NCBI GenBank assembly: GCA_020446045.1
Contig: JAGRFM010000004.1
Coordinates: forward strand, 1 to 64,000
Source: Nitrosomonas sp.
Lineage (GTDB): Bacteria; Pseudomonadota; Gammaproteobacteria; Burkholderiales; Nitrosomonadaceae
Direction of reading: 5' to 3'
DNA: 64,000 nucleotides
This document shows positions 49,041 to 58,651 of this stretch, piece by piece; within the stretch, counting starts at the first letter, position 1; every line of letters begins with the position of its first letter. The position numbers were made by a program, and so were the translations under genes. The notes beneath the pieces are model-generated. The model saw only the letters and a program-made list of their open reading frames with translations. It made no database searches and was not told the origin of the DNA.

Positions 49041-49669
49041 TCGTCAGAATGTGACAAATTTTGTTCGCCCCAGCGTGGCATTAATTGATGATCAATCTTA
49101 AGATGATCGAGTATGCGTGCCACAATAAAGTCAATGATTTGTTGCAGGGTTTGCGGATGGTGGTAGAAACCGGGATTAGCTGGCAAAATAACGGCTCCCA
49201 TTCTGGATAATCTGAGCATATTTTCCAGATGAAGGGTTGAAAGGGGTGTTTCGCGCGGGACCAGTATAAGCTGCCGTTGTTCTTTCAGCATCACATCGGC
49301 TGCACGTTCGATCAGGTTTTGACTCATGCCGGTAGAAACTGCGGCGAGTGTGCCCATGGTGCAAGGACAAATAATCATGGCGTCGGCAGCATTTGTGCCG
49401 GATGCAACCGGGGAGAACCAGGCTTCACGCCCAAAAACCTGCAGTGACGCATCAGGAATCTGGAAATGGTGTTTAAAAAAGGATTCCGCTTCTTTGGGTT
49501 GAGATGGAAGCGGTAGATCCATTTCCTGCTGTGCGACAATCTGTGCGACTTTGGAATAAAGCAAATAAACCGTGTGGTTACTACGCAGTAACATTTCCAG
49601 TAATCGCATGCCGTACGGCATACCTGATGCGCCTGTAAATGCCAGCGTTATCGTTTTGGGTTTACTCAT
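49031..49669 (-). CDS. ubiX: Flavin prenyltransferase UbiX
   Basis: UbiX prenylates FMN to make the cofactor for the decarboxylase UbiD in ubiquinone synthesis. The 212-residue protein shows the family signatures LAFTGASGMPYGMRLLEML, IICPCTMGTLAAVSTGMSQN followed by LIERAADVMLKE, LILVPRETPLSTLHLENML and a C-terminal ILPANPGFYHHPQTL. Size is typical. It is convergent with, and overlaps, the Sel1 lipoprotein gene by 10 bp. Confidence 0.94.
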   Translation of the reverse strand: MSKPKTITLAFTGASGMPYGMRLLEMLLRSNHTVYLLYSKVAQIVAQQEMDLPLPSQPKEAESFFKHHFQIPDASLQVFGREAWFSPVASGTNAADAMIICPCTMGTLAAVSTGMSQNLIERAADVMLKEQRQLILVPRETPLSTLHLENMLRLSRMGAVILPANPGFYHHPQTLQQIIDFIVARILDHLKIDHQLMPRWGEQNLSHSDDQC

Positions 49670-49727
49670 TGGCGATATGTAACGCTATTGGCCACATAAT
49701 AAATTGGAATCTTTTTCTTTAATTTCA

Positions 49728-49829
49728 GGGTGTCGCTAGAAATCCGTCAGTTGCGTATACCCGTTTCACTGATTGCCTGCTTGCCCTGTTCCGTTACAAT
49801 GCTTTGTTGTTCAAATTGAAATGGCACTA
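49728..49829 (+). repeat. Diverged third copy of the greB-flanking repeat
   Basis: Sequence starting GGGTGTCGCTAGAAATCC continues with TTGCG, then CTGATTGCCTGCTTGCCC and GTTACAATGCTTTGTTG. These align in order and spacing with the long-form repeat at 15579-15758 read on its minus strand (GATTACCTGCTTACCCC, GTTACAACACTTTGTTAC). The far half is lost. It lies in the 208-bp gap between ubiX and hprK and includes the internal block missing from copy 1. Confidence 0.6.
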
Positions 49830-49877
49830 GTAAAAAATCATAAAACATCTTTATTTTATTGATTGCTGGCATTTAAA

Positions 49878-50837
49878 TTATTCATTTTTAAGATTGGGGG
49901 GTTGATTTAACATTTCCTGTTCGTGCCGTTCAATAAACTCTTTTGTACTGTCAATGCCGCGTAATTGAAGCACATAATTCCTGACTGCCGCTTCAACCAG
50001 AACAGCGAGGTTGCGGCCAGCAGCAACGGGGATAATGACTTTGGGAATGTCGACATTGATGATTGTTTCAGTCAAGTTGCTGATCGGAAGCCGTTCCATT
50101 TGATAAATGTCCGAAGTGGCCGTATTCTGTAAATGTACGATCAGCTTCATGTTTTTGTAGCGGCGTACAGCGGTTTCACCAAAAATGGTGCGGATATTCA
50201 ACATGCCTAACCCGCGTACTTCCAGGTAATCACGCAGAATCGGCGGACATCTGCCTTCCAGAGTTTCAGGCGCAATACGACGTAACTCCACAACATCATC
50301 GGCGACCAGTCCATGTCCTCTGCTGATGAGTTCGAGTGCAAGTTCACTTTTTCCAACACCACTTTCACCCGTGATCATAACACCCATACCGAGAACATCC
50401 AGTAATACGCCATGAAGTGAACACGAAGGCGCCAAAACACGTCCAAGATGAGAGCGGAATAACCAGATCACTTCCAGGCTCGGAAAAGGAGAACTCAAGA
50501 GTGGTGTGCAGGTTTCGTCCGCCATGGCGCATAGTGTTTTGGGAGGTTGAGCGCCATCGGCAACGATGAGACATGCAAGGTTACTTTGTTTTAATAGATT
50601 GAAATTTTTTTCAAGAATGCCTTGATTTAGATTGTTGATATAGTTGACTTCATTACTACTGAGTACCTGAATCCAATTCGGATGGATAAAATTGAGGTGG
50701 CCGATCATTCCCTGATTGGATTGCGCAATACGGTCATCGCTAAGTACTTTATTTTCTTTATCTTGACCGGCAATCCAGGTCAGTTTCAGCTTTTCTTTTT
50801 TGTCTTCAAACAGTTCGCTAATGCTAATTTGAGACAT
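49878..50837 (-). CDS. hprK: HPr kinase/phosphorylase
   Basis: HprK phosphorylates HPr on serine and reverses this. The 319-residue protein has the N-terminal HprK domain and the C-terminal kinase domain with Walker A GVMITGESGVGKSELALEL, the following HGLVADDVVEL, the signature EVRGLGMLNIRTIFGE and a C-terminal VIIPVAAGRNLAVLVEAAVR. In proteobacteria it belongs to the regulatory nitrogen-PTS rather than sugar uptake. Its start overlaps ptsN by 14 bp. No HPr gene is in this window. Confidence 0.95.
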   Translation of the reverse strand: MSQISISELFEDKKEKLKLTWIAGQDKENKVLSDDRIAQSNQGMIGHLNFIHPNWIQVLSSNEVNYINNLNQGILEKNFNLLKQSNLACLIVADGAQPPKTLCAMADETCTPLLSSPFPSLEVIWLFRSHLGRVLAPSCSLHGVLLDVLGMGVMITGESGVGKSELALELISRGHGLVADDVVELRRIAPETLEGRCPPILRDYLEVRGLGMLNIRTIFGETAVRRYKNMKLIVHLQNTATSDIYQMERLPISNLTETIINVDIPKVIIPVAAGRNLAVLVEAAVRNYVLQLRGIDSTKEFIERHEQEMLNQPPNLKNE

Positions 50838-51291
50838 TCGGTGTCCACTCGGTAATCAACTGATGGATTTCTTCCGCATTTTTACTGTTTAGAATACTGT
50901 CCCTAAATTTTTTGTCACTGAACATCTGTGCCAATTCACTTAAAATCTGTAAGTGCTGATCGGTTGCTTTTTCGGGAACCAGCAGTATGCAGGCAATATT
51001 GACGGGTTGCCCATCGGGTGCATCAAAGGGAATAGCTTCTTTCATTCTGACCAGGGCTGCAACTGCTTCTCGTAATCCTTTAATACGCCCATGCGGTATA
51101 GCGACACCTTGTCCTAGCCCTGTTGACCCTAGTTTTTCCCTGGCAAACAGGCTGTCAAAAACTTGATTGCGTGCTATCTGGATTGTATTTTCAAACAGTA
51201 ATCCGGCTTGTTCGAAAACACGTTTTTTACTAGCCACATCAAGATCAACAATAACATTTGATGGTGGCAGTAGTTGTGAAATGAGATTCAT
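50824..51291 (-). CDS. ptsN: Nitrogen-PTS EIIA component PtsN
   Basis: EIIA-Ntr receives phosphate from the regulatory PTS and controls potassium, carbon and nitrogen responses. The 155-residue protein starts MNLISQLLPPSNVIVDLDVA and has the phosphorylatable histidine in GVAIPHGRIKGLREAVAAL. The ATG at 51291 matches the family start; one 42 bp upstream would add an unconserved leader. It lies between hpf and hprK in the rpoN cluster. Confidence 0.94.
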   Translation of the reverse strand: MNLISQLLPPSNVIVDLDVASKKRVFEQAGLLFENTIQIARNQVFDSLFAREKLGSTGLGQGVAIPHGRIKGLREAVAALVRMKEAIPFDAPDGQPVNIACILLVPEKATDQHLQILSELAQMFSDKKFRDSILNSKNAEEIHQLITEWTPNVSN

Positions 51292-51341
51292 GATGATACT
51301 TTCAAATAGTAAATGCCTGATAAAGACAGACAACGATCATA

Positions 51342-51671
51342 TTATTCAAACTCCTGATCCTTTAATGAACCATGGTTTCTTTTTTCAAGATTTTTTTCTT
51401 TATGTTTGAGTACTTGACGATCTAACTTGTCAACCAGGCTGTCTATCGAAGCATACATGTCTGTGCCATTTGCTTCAACGAAAATATCCTTGCCGCGAAT
51501 ATGCAGGTTAGCTTCGGCTTTTTGTTTGTGTTTTTCAACAGATAGAATCACACTAACATCGATAACGTGATCGAAGTGACGCGTAATTTTATTAATTTTT
51601 GTGGTGACATAATCGCGCATGGCTGGCGTGACTTCTACATGGTTACCGGTAAGTTTTAAATTCATGTTCAT
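51342..51671 (-). CDS. hpf: Ribosome hibernation promoting factor
   Basis: HPF binds the 30S decoding region and inactivates ribosomes in stationary phase. The 109-residue protein is the short form: [40 protein letters not shown], and [20 protein letters not shown]. It has no C-terminal dimerisation domain of the long type. It lies directly after rpoN, its standard location. Confidence 0.94.
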   Translation of the reverse strand: MNMNLKLTGNHVEVTPAMRDYVTTKINKITRHFDHVIDVSVILSVEKHKQKAEANLHIRGKDIFVEANGTDMYASIDSLVDKLDRQVLKHKEKNLEKRNHGSLKDQEFE

Positions 51672-51685
51672 TCCTTTTTTATAAG

Positions 51686-53116
51686 TTATAAAGTTTTTCG
51701 TAGATTGGCGGGGGGGATCTGTAATAATTCTCTATATTTGGCGATTGTTCTGCGCGCTACAACAATACCTTGTTCTTCCAGAATACCGGCGATTTTGCTA
51801 TCGCTCAACGGTTTTTTGGAGTTTTCTTTTTGGATGAGCTGTTTGATTAATGCGCGAATAGCTGTTGCTGAACATGCGCCGCCTGTATCTGTTGTTACAT
51901 GGCTGCCAAAGAAATATTTGAGTTCAAAGATGCCGCGTGGTGTGTGCATATATTTTTGAGTGGTGACACGCGATACGGTCGATTCGTGTAACCCGATCGT
52001 TTCTGCAATTTCACGTAATACCAATGGCCGCATAGCGACTTCACCATGTTCAAAAAACTGTTGTTGACGCTCAACGATCGCGTTCGATACGCTCAAAATG
52101 GTGCTGGCACGCTGATGTAAATTTTTAATCAGCCATTTTGCTTCATTCAGTTGATGGGACAATTCTTCTGTTGTCTCGACATTTTTCTGTTTAAGTATAT
52201 TCGCGTAGAATTGATTGATATTCAGACGGGGTAGTGCATCCTGATTTAATCTTGCCTTCCAGGTTCCATTTATTTTGCTGACGATAATGTCCGGTATGAC
52301 ATAACGCGTTTTTGTCGAATTGAATGCTGAGCCGGGGCGGGGATTCAGGTTGACGATCAATTTCTGAACGGCTCGTAAGCCATGATCATCACATTTTAAA
52401 ATCCGCTTGATAGCTGTATATTCATGAGATGCCAGAACATCAAGATATTGTGTTACCACTTTGATAGCGCGTTCCCGATGCGGCGTATCGACAGGTAATG
52501 CTTGTAACTGCAATACAAGGCATTCTTGCAGATTTCGCGCGCCTATGCCGGGGGGATCAAGATGCTGCAAAATGACTAGTGCACGTTGAAGATCCTCAAT
52601 CTTTAATTCCAGTTCCTTGGGTAATATTTCTAATAATTCCTCAAGATCCTGCGTTAAATATCCGTCATCATCCAGACTATCAATGAGCAGACTTATGATT
52701 TTTTTCTCTTTATCGGTTGTTTGACTCAGACTGATTTGCTGATTAAGGTATGTTCTTAAATTGAGTGGTTCAGCGGCCAGTTGCGGCATGTCATACTCAT
52801 CATCGTGCGAATCATATGTTGAAAATCCACTGTCCTGATACCACTCTAAATTTTCACCCGTTTCCATCTGCAAGGCTTCATTTTCTTGCCCCGTTACATC
52901 TTTTTCATTGTTTTGTGCTGAATCTGAATTTTTTTGCGGGTCATGGGATTTTGGATCCCATTGATCATAGATTTCCAATAATGGGTTTTCTTGGATAATA
53001 CGTTCAATTTCCTGATTCAGATCGACAGAAGATAACTGCAATAACCGGATGGATTGCTGCAATTGAGGTGTGAGGTTGAGTTGTTGTGTTAGTTTTAACT
53101 GGAGCGTCGGTTTCAT
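51686..53116 (-). CDS. rpoN: RNA polymerase sigma-54 factor
   Basis: Sigma-54 directs polymerase to -24/-12 promoters that need AAA+ activators. The 476-residue protein has the glutamine-rich region I ([20 protein letters not shown]), an acidic region II, the core-binding region ([20 protein letters not shown]), the helix-turn-helix ([20 protein letters not shown]) and the RpoN box ([15 protein letters not shown]). All parts are present. Confidence 0.97.
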   Translation of the reverse strand: MKPTLQLKLTQQLNLTPQLQQSIRLLQLSSVDLNQEIERIIQENPLLEIYDQWDPKSHDPQKNSDSAQNNEKDVTGQENEALQMETGENLEWYQDSGFSTYDSHDDEYDMPQLAAEPLNLRTYLNQQISLSQTTDKEKKIISLLIDSLDDDGYLTQDLEELLEILPKELELKIEDLQRALVILQHLDPPGIGARNLQECLVLQLQALPVDTPHRERAIKVVTQYLDVLASHEYTAIKRILKCDDHGLRAVQKLIVNLNPRPGSAFNSTKTRYVIPDIIVSKINGTWKARLNQDALPRLNINQFYANILKQKNVETTEELSHQLNEAKWLIKNLHQRASTILSVSNAIVERQQQFFEHGEVAMRPLVLREIAETIGLHESTVSRVTTQKYMHTPRGIFELKYFFGSHVTTDTGGACSATAIRALIKQLIQKENSKKPLSDSKIAGILEEQGIVVARRTIAKYRELLQIPPANLRKTL

Positions 53117-53171
53117 CGTTTCAAGAAACAGAAAACGGGTTGTTTAAAAGCAAAAAACTCAATTCTACTTT

Positions 53172-53894
53172 TCACAACTGGAAATGCTCTCCTAAATAAA
53201 CCTTCCTGACATGCTCATTATAAATGATTTCGTCAGGAATGCCTTGCGCTAATACAATACCGTCACTGATAATGTAAGCATGATCGCAGATACCTAATGT
53301 TTCACGAACATTATGATCGGTAATGAGAACACCTATGTTTCTTTCCTTTAAAAAAGTTATCACACGTTGTATATCCATGACAGCAATAGGGTCTACTCCT
53401 GCAAACGGTTCATCCAGCAAAATAAAGCGAGGCCTTGTGGCAAGTGCGCGCGCGATTTCAACACGCCGCCGTTCTCCTCCCGATAGACTAATCGCAAGGT
53501 TGTTGCGTAAATGGCTGATTTGTAAATCATGTAACAAGTCATCGAGCAATCGCTGCTGTTCATCATTGTCTTTGCAATGCAGTTCTAGTATGGCCAGTAT
53601 ATTATCTTCAACGGATAATCTACGGAAGATTGAAGCTTCCTGCGGTAAATAACTTAATCCCATTTGTGCTCTTTGATGCATAGGTAATCTGCTTAATTCA
53701 TGTTCATCCATGAAAATATTACCTTGATCCAATGGAACTAAACCAACAACCATATAAAAACAAGTTGTTTTTCCTGCGCCATTGGGGCCCAGCAAACCAA
53801 TAACCTCACCGCTTTTCAATGAAAAAGACACATCGTGTACTACAGTACGCGATTTATAGCGTTTTTTCAGATTCTGGGCTTTTAATACACTCAT
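53172..53894 (-). CDS. lptB: LPS export ABC transporter ATP-binding protein LptB
   Basis: LptB powers extraction of lipopolysaccharide from the inner membrane. The 240-residue ATPase has Walker [21 protein letters not shown], the Q-loop [17 protein letters not shown], signature [19 protein letters not shown] and Walker [17 protein letters not shown]. The ATG at 53894 ([13 protein letters not shown]) is chosen; the frame is open further upstream but those codons overlap lptA. It lies 10 bp after lptA. Confidence 0.96.
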   Translation of the reverse strand: MSVLKAQNLKKRYKSRTVVHDVSFSLKSGEVIGLLGPNGAGKTTCFYMVVGLVPLDQGNIFMDEHELSRLPMHQRAQMGLSYLPQEASIFRRLSVEDNILAILELHCKDNDEQQRLLDDLLHDLQISHLRNNLAISLSGGERRRVEIARALATRPRFILLDEPFAGVDPIAVMDIQRVITFLKERNIGVLITDHNVRETLGICDHAYIISDGIVLAQGIPDEIIYNEHVRKVYLGEHFQL

Positions 53895-53904
53895 AAGAGC
53901 TTGG

Positions 53905-54465
53905 TTATTCTGAGATAGATGGGTCGGTATTGTCGTTGCCGTTTGATTTGTTCTTGGGCTGAAAAATGATTCTGACGCGATTATCGTCACTGGTTTCCCC
54001 ACCGCTGTCATGACTGCCGATCACCTGAAAAAACTCAGTAGTTATGTTGTAGGAAATATAATCACCTTTTACTTCGTCTTCACCGCGTTTCAAGCGTGCC
54101 TGTTTAAATAATTCTATTTTTTCTAATTTGTTGTCGTATTCGGCACGTTCACTCCAGCCTTCAATGTATTCATCAACGCCGTCGCGTTTCTGCCGAAAAG
54201 TTACCAGATTGCCGGTAGCTGTTGCATAGCGAAAACCGTCAACATCTTCTTTTAAGATAACCTTGTCCGCAGTAATCCGAAGTGTCCCTTGCGTCATAAT
54301 GACATTACCGGTAAATATACTGACACGTATCGAATCTTTTCTTTTGACATCTTCAACTGTCGCACGGTCTGCCTCAAGATAAATGGGTTGATCACGATCC
54401 GCGCGTTCAGCATATGCAGAACCAATGAGAAGACAAGTCAGTGCACTAAAAAGTATTGCTTTCAT
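53905..54465 (-). CDS. lptA: LPS transport periplasmic protein LptA
   Basis: LptA forms the periplasmic bridge that carries lipopolysaccharide to the outer membrane. The 186-residue protein has a signal peptide ([16 protein letters not shown], cleavage near residue 19) and the OstA-like beta-jellyroll ([59 protein letters not shown]). Its start overlaps lptC by 4 bp and lptB follows. Confidence 0.94.
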   Translation of the reverse strand: MKAILFSALTCLLIGSAYAERADRDQPIYLEADRATVEDVKRKDSIRVSIFTGNVIMTQGTLRITADKVILKEDVDGFRYATATGNLVTFRQKRDGVDEYIEGWSERAEYDNKLEKIELFKQARLKRGEDEVKGDYISYNITTEFFQVIGSHDSGGETSDDNRVRIIFQPKNKSNGNDNTDPSISE

Positions 54466-55031
54466 GGGTTTTGATTAATAGCGCGTACATGTGATAACAA
54501 TTCGACCATGCCGGTATCATTGTTCAGTTCCAGTCCGACGGCCTGTATTGTTGTATTAAGCCTAGTGATTTTGACAACTTTATCTGTTTTGACTAAATTT
54601 TCGTCAGGTATCAGATGCAATTTATCGGTTTTTAATGTGATTTTACGTTCGTCGGTATTAAGCCCACGGATTGCAGTAACATCGCCAGTGAGAAAAATTT
54701 CTTCTCCACTGTTCATGATTTTAGCGTTATTGGCAAAAACCTCCAGAGGTGGATTTTTCGGGTCGGTATTGACAAACTGTATATCTTCCAATTGTGTTAG
54801 ATCCTGATTGGTGTAATGGAGCAGTTTCCTGGCATGAAAAAAGCGGTGCACCGATTTGTCGTGTTCTACACGAAAACCTGAGATATTCTCAATGATATAA
54901 TCGGGTTCATGAAAGAAATCGAAGTTGTCTGTGCCAGATATCGGTTGTGTTATTTTATCTAACCAGATTGTTACCGCAATGAGGCTGGTTAATAAAATAA
55001 AGATCATACTGAAATATGAGCGGTGAATCAT
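54462..55031 (-). CDS. lptC: LPS export inner-membrane-anchored protein LptC
   Basis: LptC passes lipopolysaccharide from LptBFG to LptA. The 189-residue protein has one N-terminal membrane helix (FSMIFILLTSLIAVTIWL) and a periplasmic OstA-like domain (PDYIIENISGFRVEHD, NNAKIMNSGEEIFLTGDVTA). The ATG at 55031 gives the usual short cytoplasmic lead; a TTG 57 bp upstream would add unlikely residues. It is the first gene of the lptC-lptA-lptB-rpoN-hpf-ptsN-hprK run. Confidence 0.9.
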   Translation of the reverse strand: MIHRSYFSMIFILLTSLIAVTIWLDKITQPISGTDNFDFFHEPDYIIENISGFRVEHDKSVHRFFHARKLLHYTNQDLTQLEDIQFVNTDPKNPPLEVFANNAKIMNSGEEIFLTGDVTAIRGLNTDERKITLKTDKLHLIPDENLVKTDKVVKITRLNTTIQAVGLELNNDTGMVELLSHVRAINQNP

Positions 55032-55365
55032 CGGAAATAGAGCGCAGTTCGCGATTGTCAAAAAAGCATAAAAGTGGTTACGTATCAAAAATGGTTATTT
55101 GTGCTTCAATGTCGGTATTGCTTGATAATCTGTGGATCAGTAATGAAAATGTCCTGCGAACATTATGAATACCCGTGGCATGTTAAGTTATGAATTGTAC
55201 GTTCGCCCATTATAGCAGAACTTACTTCTTCGATTGCATATCCAGTCATTATGATTTGTTAAGGAGATTTGCAATCATGTTTTGGATTTTATCAACAGAG
55301 TGCTGAATTAGTTGAAGTGAAATGTTTAAACGATCACAATTATATTTCTCATAATCAGATTTTAA
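55032..55365. promoter_or_regulatory. Divergent promoter region, lptC / nadA
   Basis: The 334-bp region separates divergent lptC and nadA and should contain both promoters. I see no gene, strong palindrome or riboswitch. In particular I cannot recognise an NAD-responsive operator. Confidence 0.45.
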
Positions 55366-56484
55366 ATGGAAGTGACATCGAGAATGCGTGCAGAAGCAAT
55401 AGATTTTGGATATTTTAATCAAATACGGGACGAAGACTGTGTAGAGCGTATACAGGCAGCCAAGGAAACGCTAGGAAGACGTGCGACTATTTTGGCACAC
55501 CATTACCAACGTGCTGATGTTTATCGACATGCCGATTTGACGGGTGATTCGCTGAAGCTTGCATTTCAGGCGGCACAAACGGATGCAGATTACCTGGTGT
55601 TTTGCGGCGTCCATTTCATGGCAGAAGTGGCGGATATTCTGTCAAGTGACGAACAAACTGTAATTTTGCCCGATATGGCGGCAGGTTGTTCGATGGCGGA
55701 CATGGCCAGCCTCGCCAATGTTGAGCGCGCTTGGCGCGAGTTGAGGAAAATATTGAATCCGGACGAAGTGGTAACGCCGGTTACCTATATCAATTCTGCT
55801 GCGGATTTGAAGGCGTTCTGCGGTGAACACGGTGGTATAGTATGCACTTCAAGTAATGCGGGAAAAATCCTCGAATGGTCGTTTCAGCAGCGAGAAAAAA
55901 TTCTGTTTTTTCCGGATCAGCATCTTGGACGATGGAGTGGCTATCAGCTCGGCATCCCCCTTGATGAAATGGTGGTTTGGGATTTTGACGAGCCGATGGG
56001 TGGCTTGACACCTGAACAAATCAAAAAAGCAAAAATACTGTTATGGAAAGGGCACTGCTCGGTGCATCAGATGTTTCAGGCCCAGCATATTATCCGATTT
56101 CGTAATAAATACCCTGAAGGCATTGTCATCTCACACCCTGAATGCAGCTTTGAAGTTTGTAATGCATCGGACTATGTTGGGTCTACGGAATATATTATTC
56201 GCACCATTGCCGATGCAGATGAGGGTTCACGCTGGCTGGTAGGTACCGAACTGAACCTTGTCAGCAGAATAGCCGAGGAATTCAGATCGCAAGGAAAATT
56301 TGTTCATTTCATGTCGCCCCTGGTTTGTATGTGTTCTACCATGGCGCGTATCGATCCTCAGCATCTGACTTGGGCGATGGAAAATCTTGCTAATGGCACC
56401 ACGGTCAATCGGATTCAGGTTCCAAAACATGAAGCAGAACTTGCTAAACTTGCATTGGATCGAATGCTCGATGTTTCAAAATAA
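55366..56484 (+). CDS. nadA: Quinolinate synthase A
   Basis: NadA condenses iminoaspartate with dihydroxyacetone phosphate to quinolinate in NAD synthesis, using a 4Fe-4S cluster held by three cysteines. The 372-residue protein shows TILAHHYQRADVYRHADLTG followed by DSLKLA, VFCGVHFMAEVADIL, ILPDMAAGCSMADM, VISHPECSFEVC and MSPLVCMCSTMARIDPQHL, covering the expected ligands. An in-frame ATG at 55384, with GGAAG upstream, may be the true start and would remove six residues. Confidence 0.95.
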   Translation: MEVTSRMRAEAIDFGYFNQIRDEDCVERIQAAKETLGRRATILAHHYQRADVYRHADLTGDSLKLAFQAAQTDADYLVFCGVHFMAEVADILSSDEQTVILPDMAAGCSMADMASLANVERAWRELRKILNPDEVVTPVTYINSAADLKAFCGEHGGIVCTSSNAGKILEWSFQQREKILFFPDQHLGRWSGYQLGIPLDEMVVWDFDEPMGGLTPEQIKKAKILLWKGHCSVHQMFQAQHIIRFRNKYPEGIVISHPECSFEVCNASDYVGSTEYIIRTIADADEGSRWLVGTELNLVSRIAEEFRSQGKFVHFMSPLVCMCSTMARIDPQHLTWAMENLANGTTVNRIQVPKHEAELAKLALDRMLDVSK

Positions 56485-56530
56485 GCGTGTTGTGCAATGT
56501 GATTCGGCATTACGCATTGAGTCGTGATTT

Positions 56531-58111
56531 ATGAATGAACGTGCTGAAATTAATGAACTCTCAGCCCTGTTTCGGGCCAGAGTGCCGTTGATTTTAATAG
56601 AAACGCATGAAGAACCCCGTATTCTGAAATTGCTGACCCAAGCTTCTACCCTTGAGAATCAACTAATGATGCGCTGGAGTATAGTCGATGGGTTGGGGCG
56701 TGTTATGGGCACAGGCGGTGGTTTATCAGGTGGGTTGCATGATGCCTATTCAGGAGACGAACATGGTAAAGGAATTTATCAGACCAACGATTTGATTGAT
56801 TGTCTGAGACACATCGATAAATCTTCGCAGAACGGTATTTATGTGTTGTGTGATGCACATCCCGGATTTAAAGATGCCATCTCGGTCAGACTGATTCGTG
56901 AAATTGCGATGGATCATGCAAAATGCGCACGTACATTGGTTTTTGTCAGCCCTATAATGGAAGATGTTCCTTCCGAATTATTACGTTTGGCCGCACATTT
57001 CAAACCGCGCTTGCCCACACGTAGTGATATCCGGTCGATCGTCATCAATGAAGCGCAACTGTATCAAACGCAGAATGGCGATAAAGTACGCGGAGATCGG
57101 CGTACAGTTGATTTGCTGATCATGCATTTGATGGGACTTGAGTTTGAAGATGTGCGGCGTTTGGTCCGTCAGGCATTGCGTGCAGATGGTGAAATTAATC
57201 AGGATGATATCCGGCGTATTCTGGCAATAAAACACAAAGCGCTCGGTGGTGCAGGGGTGCTTGGTTTTGAAGAATCAACAGTCAGGTTTGATTCGGTTGG
57301 CGGATTGTCGCGAATGAAGCACTGGGTGGCGTTGCGGCATAAACCGTTTCTCGATCTCAAACATCATTCAATTGACCGGCCAAAGGCTATGCTGCTGCTC
57401 GGTGTTATGGGCGGCGGTAAAAGTCTTGCAGCCAGAGCGATTGCAGGTGAATGGGGTGTGCCACTGATGCGGCTGGATTTTGGTGCAATCTATAACAAAT
57501 TTTATGGAGAAAGTGAGCGAAATCTGCGGGCCGCACTTGAAGCCGCAGAAGGAATGGCGCCATGCGTGTTGTGGATTGATGAACTCGAGAAGGGTTTGGG
57601 GGCAGATAGTGGTGAACAGGATGGTGGCGTGTCGCGCCGTGTATTGGGGACATTTCTGACGTGGCTGTCAGAACGCAGCAATGCGGAGAGGCCTGTGTTT
57701 ATTGTTGCGACAGCAAATGATATTTCGAGTTTGCCACCGGAATTGATCCGTAAGGGTCGTTTTGATGAAATCTTTTTTGTTGATTTCCCAAATGCGGCAG
57801 CACGTGAACAGATTTTTGCCATTCACTTGAAAAAGCGCGGGCATAATCCTGAAGATTTTGACTTGAAAAAACTTGCGAACAATGCGAAGAATTTTTCCGG
57901 TGCTGAAATTGAACAGTCAGTTATTGCATCGATCTTTGAGGCTAAAGCACGAAATAATCAAAACGGCCAAAGTGTACTCGACACAGTGAATGTTTTGCAT
58001 GAACTCGAACGTACACGACCTTTATCTATAGTCATGGCAGAACGAATCAACAGATTACGCTCCTGGGCGCATGATCGCGCAGTGCTGGCGGATGAGAAGG
58101 AAGCGGATTGA
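56531..58111 (+). CDS. Ycf46-like AAA+ ATPase
   Basis: The 526-residue protein joins an N-terminal domain (residues 1-250, starting NELSALFRARVPLILIETHE) to a C-terminal AAA+ module: Walker A LLLGVMGGGKSLAARAIAGE near residue 290, Walker B CVLWIDELEKGLG near 345, and a GRFDEIFFVDFP second-region motif. This order matches the Ycf46 family, known from cyanobacteria and chloroplast genomes and linked there to inorganic carbon responses; its biochemical target is unknown. In an autotrophic host a related role is possible. The gene follows nadA by 46 bp and ends at a bidirectional terminator. Confidence 0.85.
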   Translation: MNERAEINELSALFRARVPLILIETHEEPRILKLLTQASTLENQLMMRWSIVDGLGRVMGTGGGLSGGLHDAYSGDEHGKGIYQTNDLIDCLRHIDKSSQNGIYVLCDAHPGFKDAISVRLIREIAMDHAKCARTLVFVSPIMEDVPSELLRLAAHFKPRLPTRSDIRSIVINEAQLYQTQNGDKVRGDRRTVDLLIMHLMGLEFEDVRRLVRQALRADGEINQDDIRRILAIKHKALGGAGVLGFEESTVRFDSVGGLSRMKHWVALRHKPFLDLKHHSIDRPKAMLLLGVMGGGKSLAARAIAGEWGVPLMRLDFGAIYNKFYGESERNLRAALEAAEGMAPCVLWIDELEKGLGADSGEQDGGVSRRVLGTFLTWLSERSNAERPVFIVATANDISSLPPELIRKGRFDEIFFVDFPNAAAREQIFAIHLKKRGHNPEDFDLKKLANNAKNFSGAEIEQSVIASIFEAKARNNQNGQSVLDTVNVLHELERTRPLSIVMAERINRLRSWAHDRAVLADEKEAD

Positions 58112-58113
58112 TC

Positions 58114-58150
58114 GAAAACAAAATCCCTTTCCTAAAAGGATTTTGTTTTC
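58114..58150. terminator. Bidirectional intrinsic terminator
   Basis: GAAAACAAAATCC and GGATTTTGTTTTC form a perfect 13-bp stem with an 11-base loop between the convergent AAA+ ATPase and lipoprotein genes. A and T runs at either side serve both directions. Confidence 0.85.
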
Positions 58151-58165
58151 ATAAAGAATGGTGAA

Positions 58166-58447
58166 TTATTTTTGCATAGTTTTTTTGAACATACGGTCAA
58201 TTTTTTCCGCAGTGTCTCTTGACCGGTTATTCGCTTCATTAGCGATACTAACAGCCTCATTTGCCTTCGCATTGGCAGCGGCAGCGTCAGATTTGGCTGA
58301 AGCTACATCAGAACGCAATTGATCAATTTGGGATTGTAAATCTGCCCGGGTTGCACTTAAGTCGTCGGTTGTTGCGCAACCTGTTAAAACTATGAATGCG
58401 CCAGCTGTTATAGCTACCGCCAGTGTACGTTTGATGCTTTTAACCAT
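58166..58447 (-). CDS. Small alanine-zipper lipoprotein, Lpp/OprI type
   Basis: The 93-residue product has a lipoprotein signal (IVLTGC lipobox, Cys near residue 23) and then a continuous heptad-repeat helix rich in Ala, Asp and Lys (SDVASAKSDAAAANAKANEA). It ends MFKKTMQK, with a C-terminal lysine like that by which Lpp can be joined to peptidoglycan. It should trimerise and tether or space the outer membrane. An L,D-transpeptidase gene lies about 200 bp upstream on the same strand, a suggestive neighbour because such enzymes make this linkage. Confidence 0.88.
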   Translation of the reverse strand: MVKSIKRTLAVAITAGAFIVLTGCATTDDLSATRADLQSQIDQLRSDVASAKSDAAAANAKANEAVSIANEANNRSRDTAEKIDRMFKKTMQK

Positions 58448-58651
58448 TATTTAACTCTCCTATTACATGAAAACCGTTTGTTAATTGGTGAACCTTATCC
58501 TTTAATATTGTCACTTCTGATTTTTGATCAGTAGCTATCTGAATATTAGCTGATTTATATCTTAAAATAAATGGTTTCAATGCAGATTTTATATTTTTGT
58601 ATAAAACCAGTGTGAGCGATAATGGCGGGTTAAATCGGGGTGTTTTAACAT

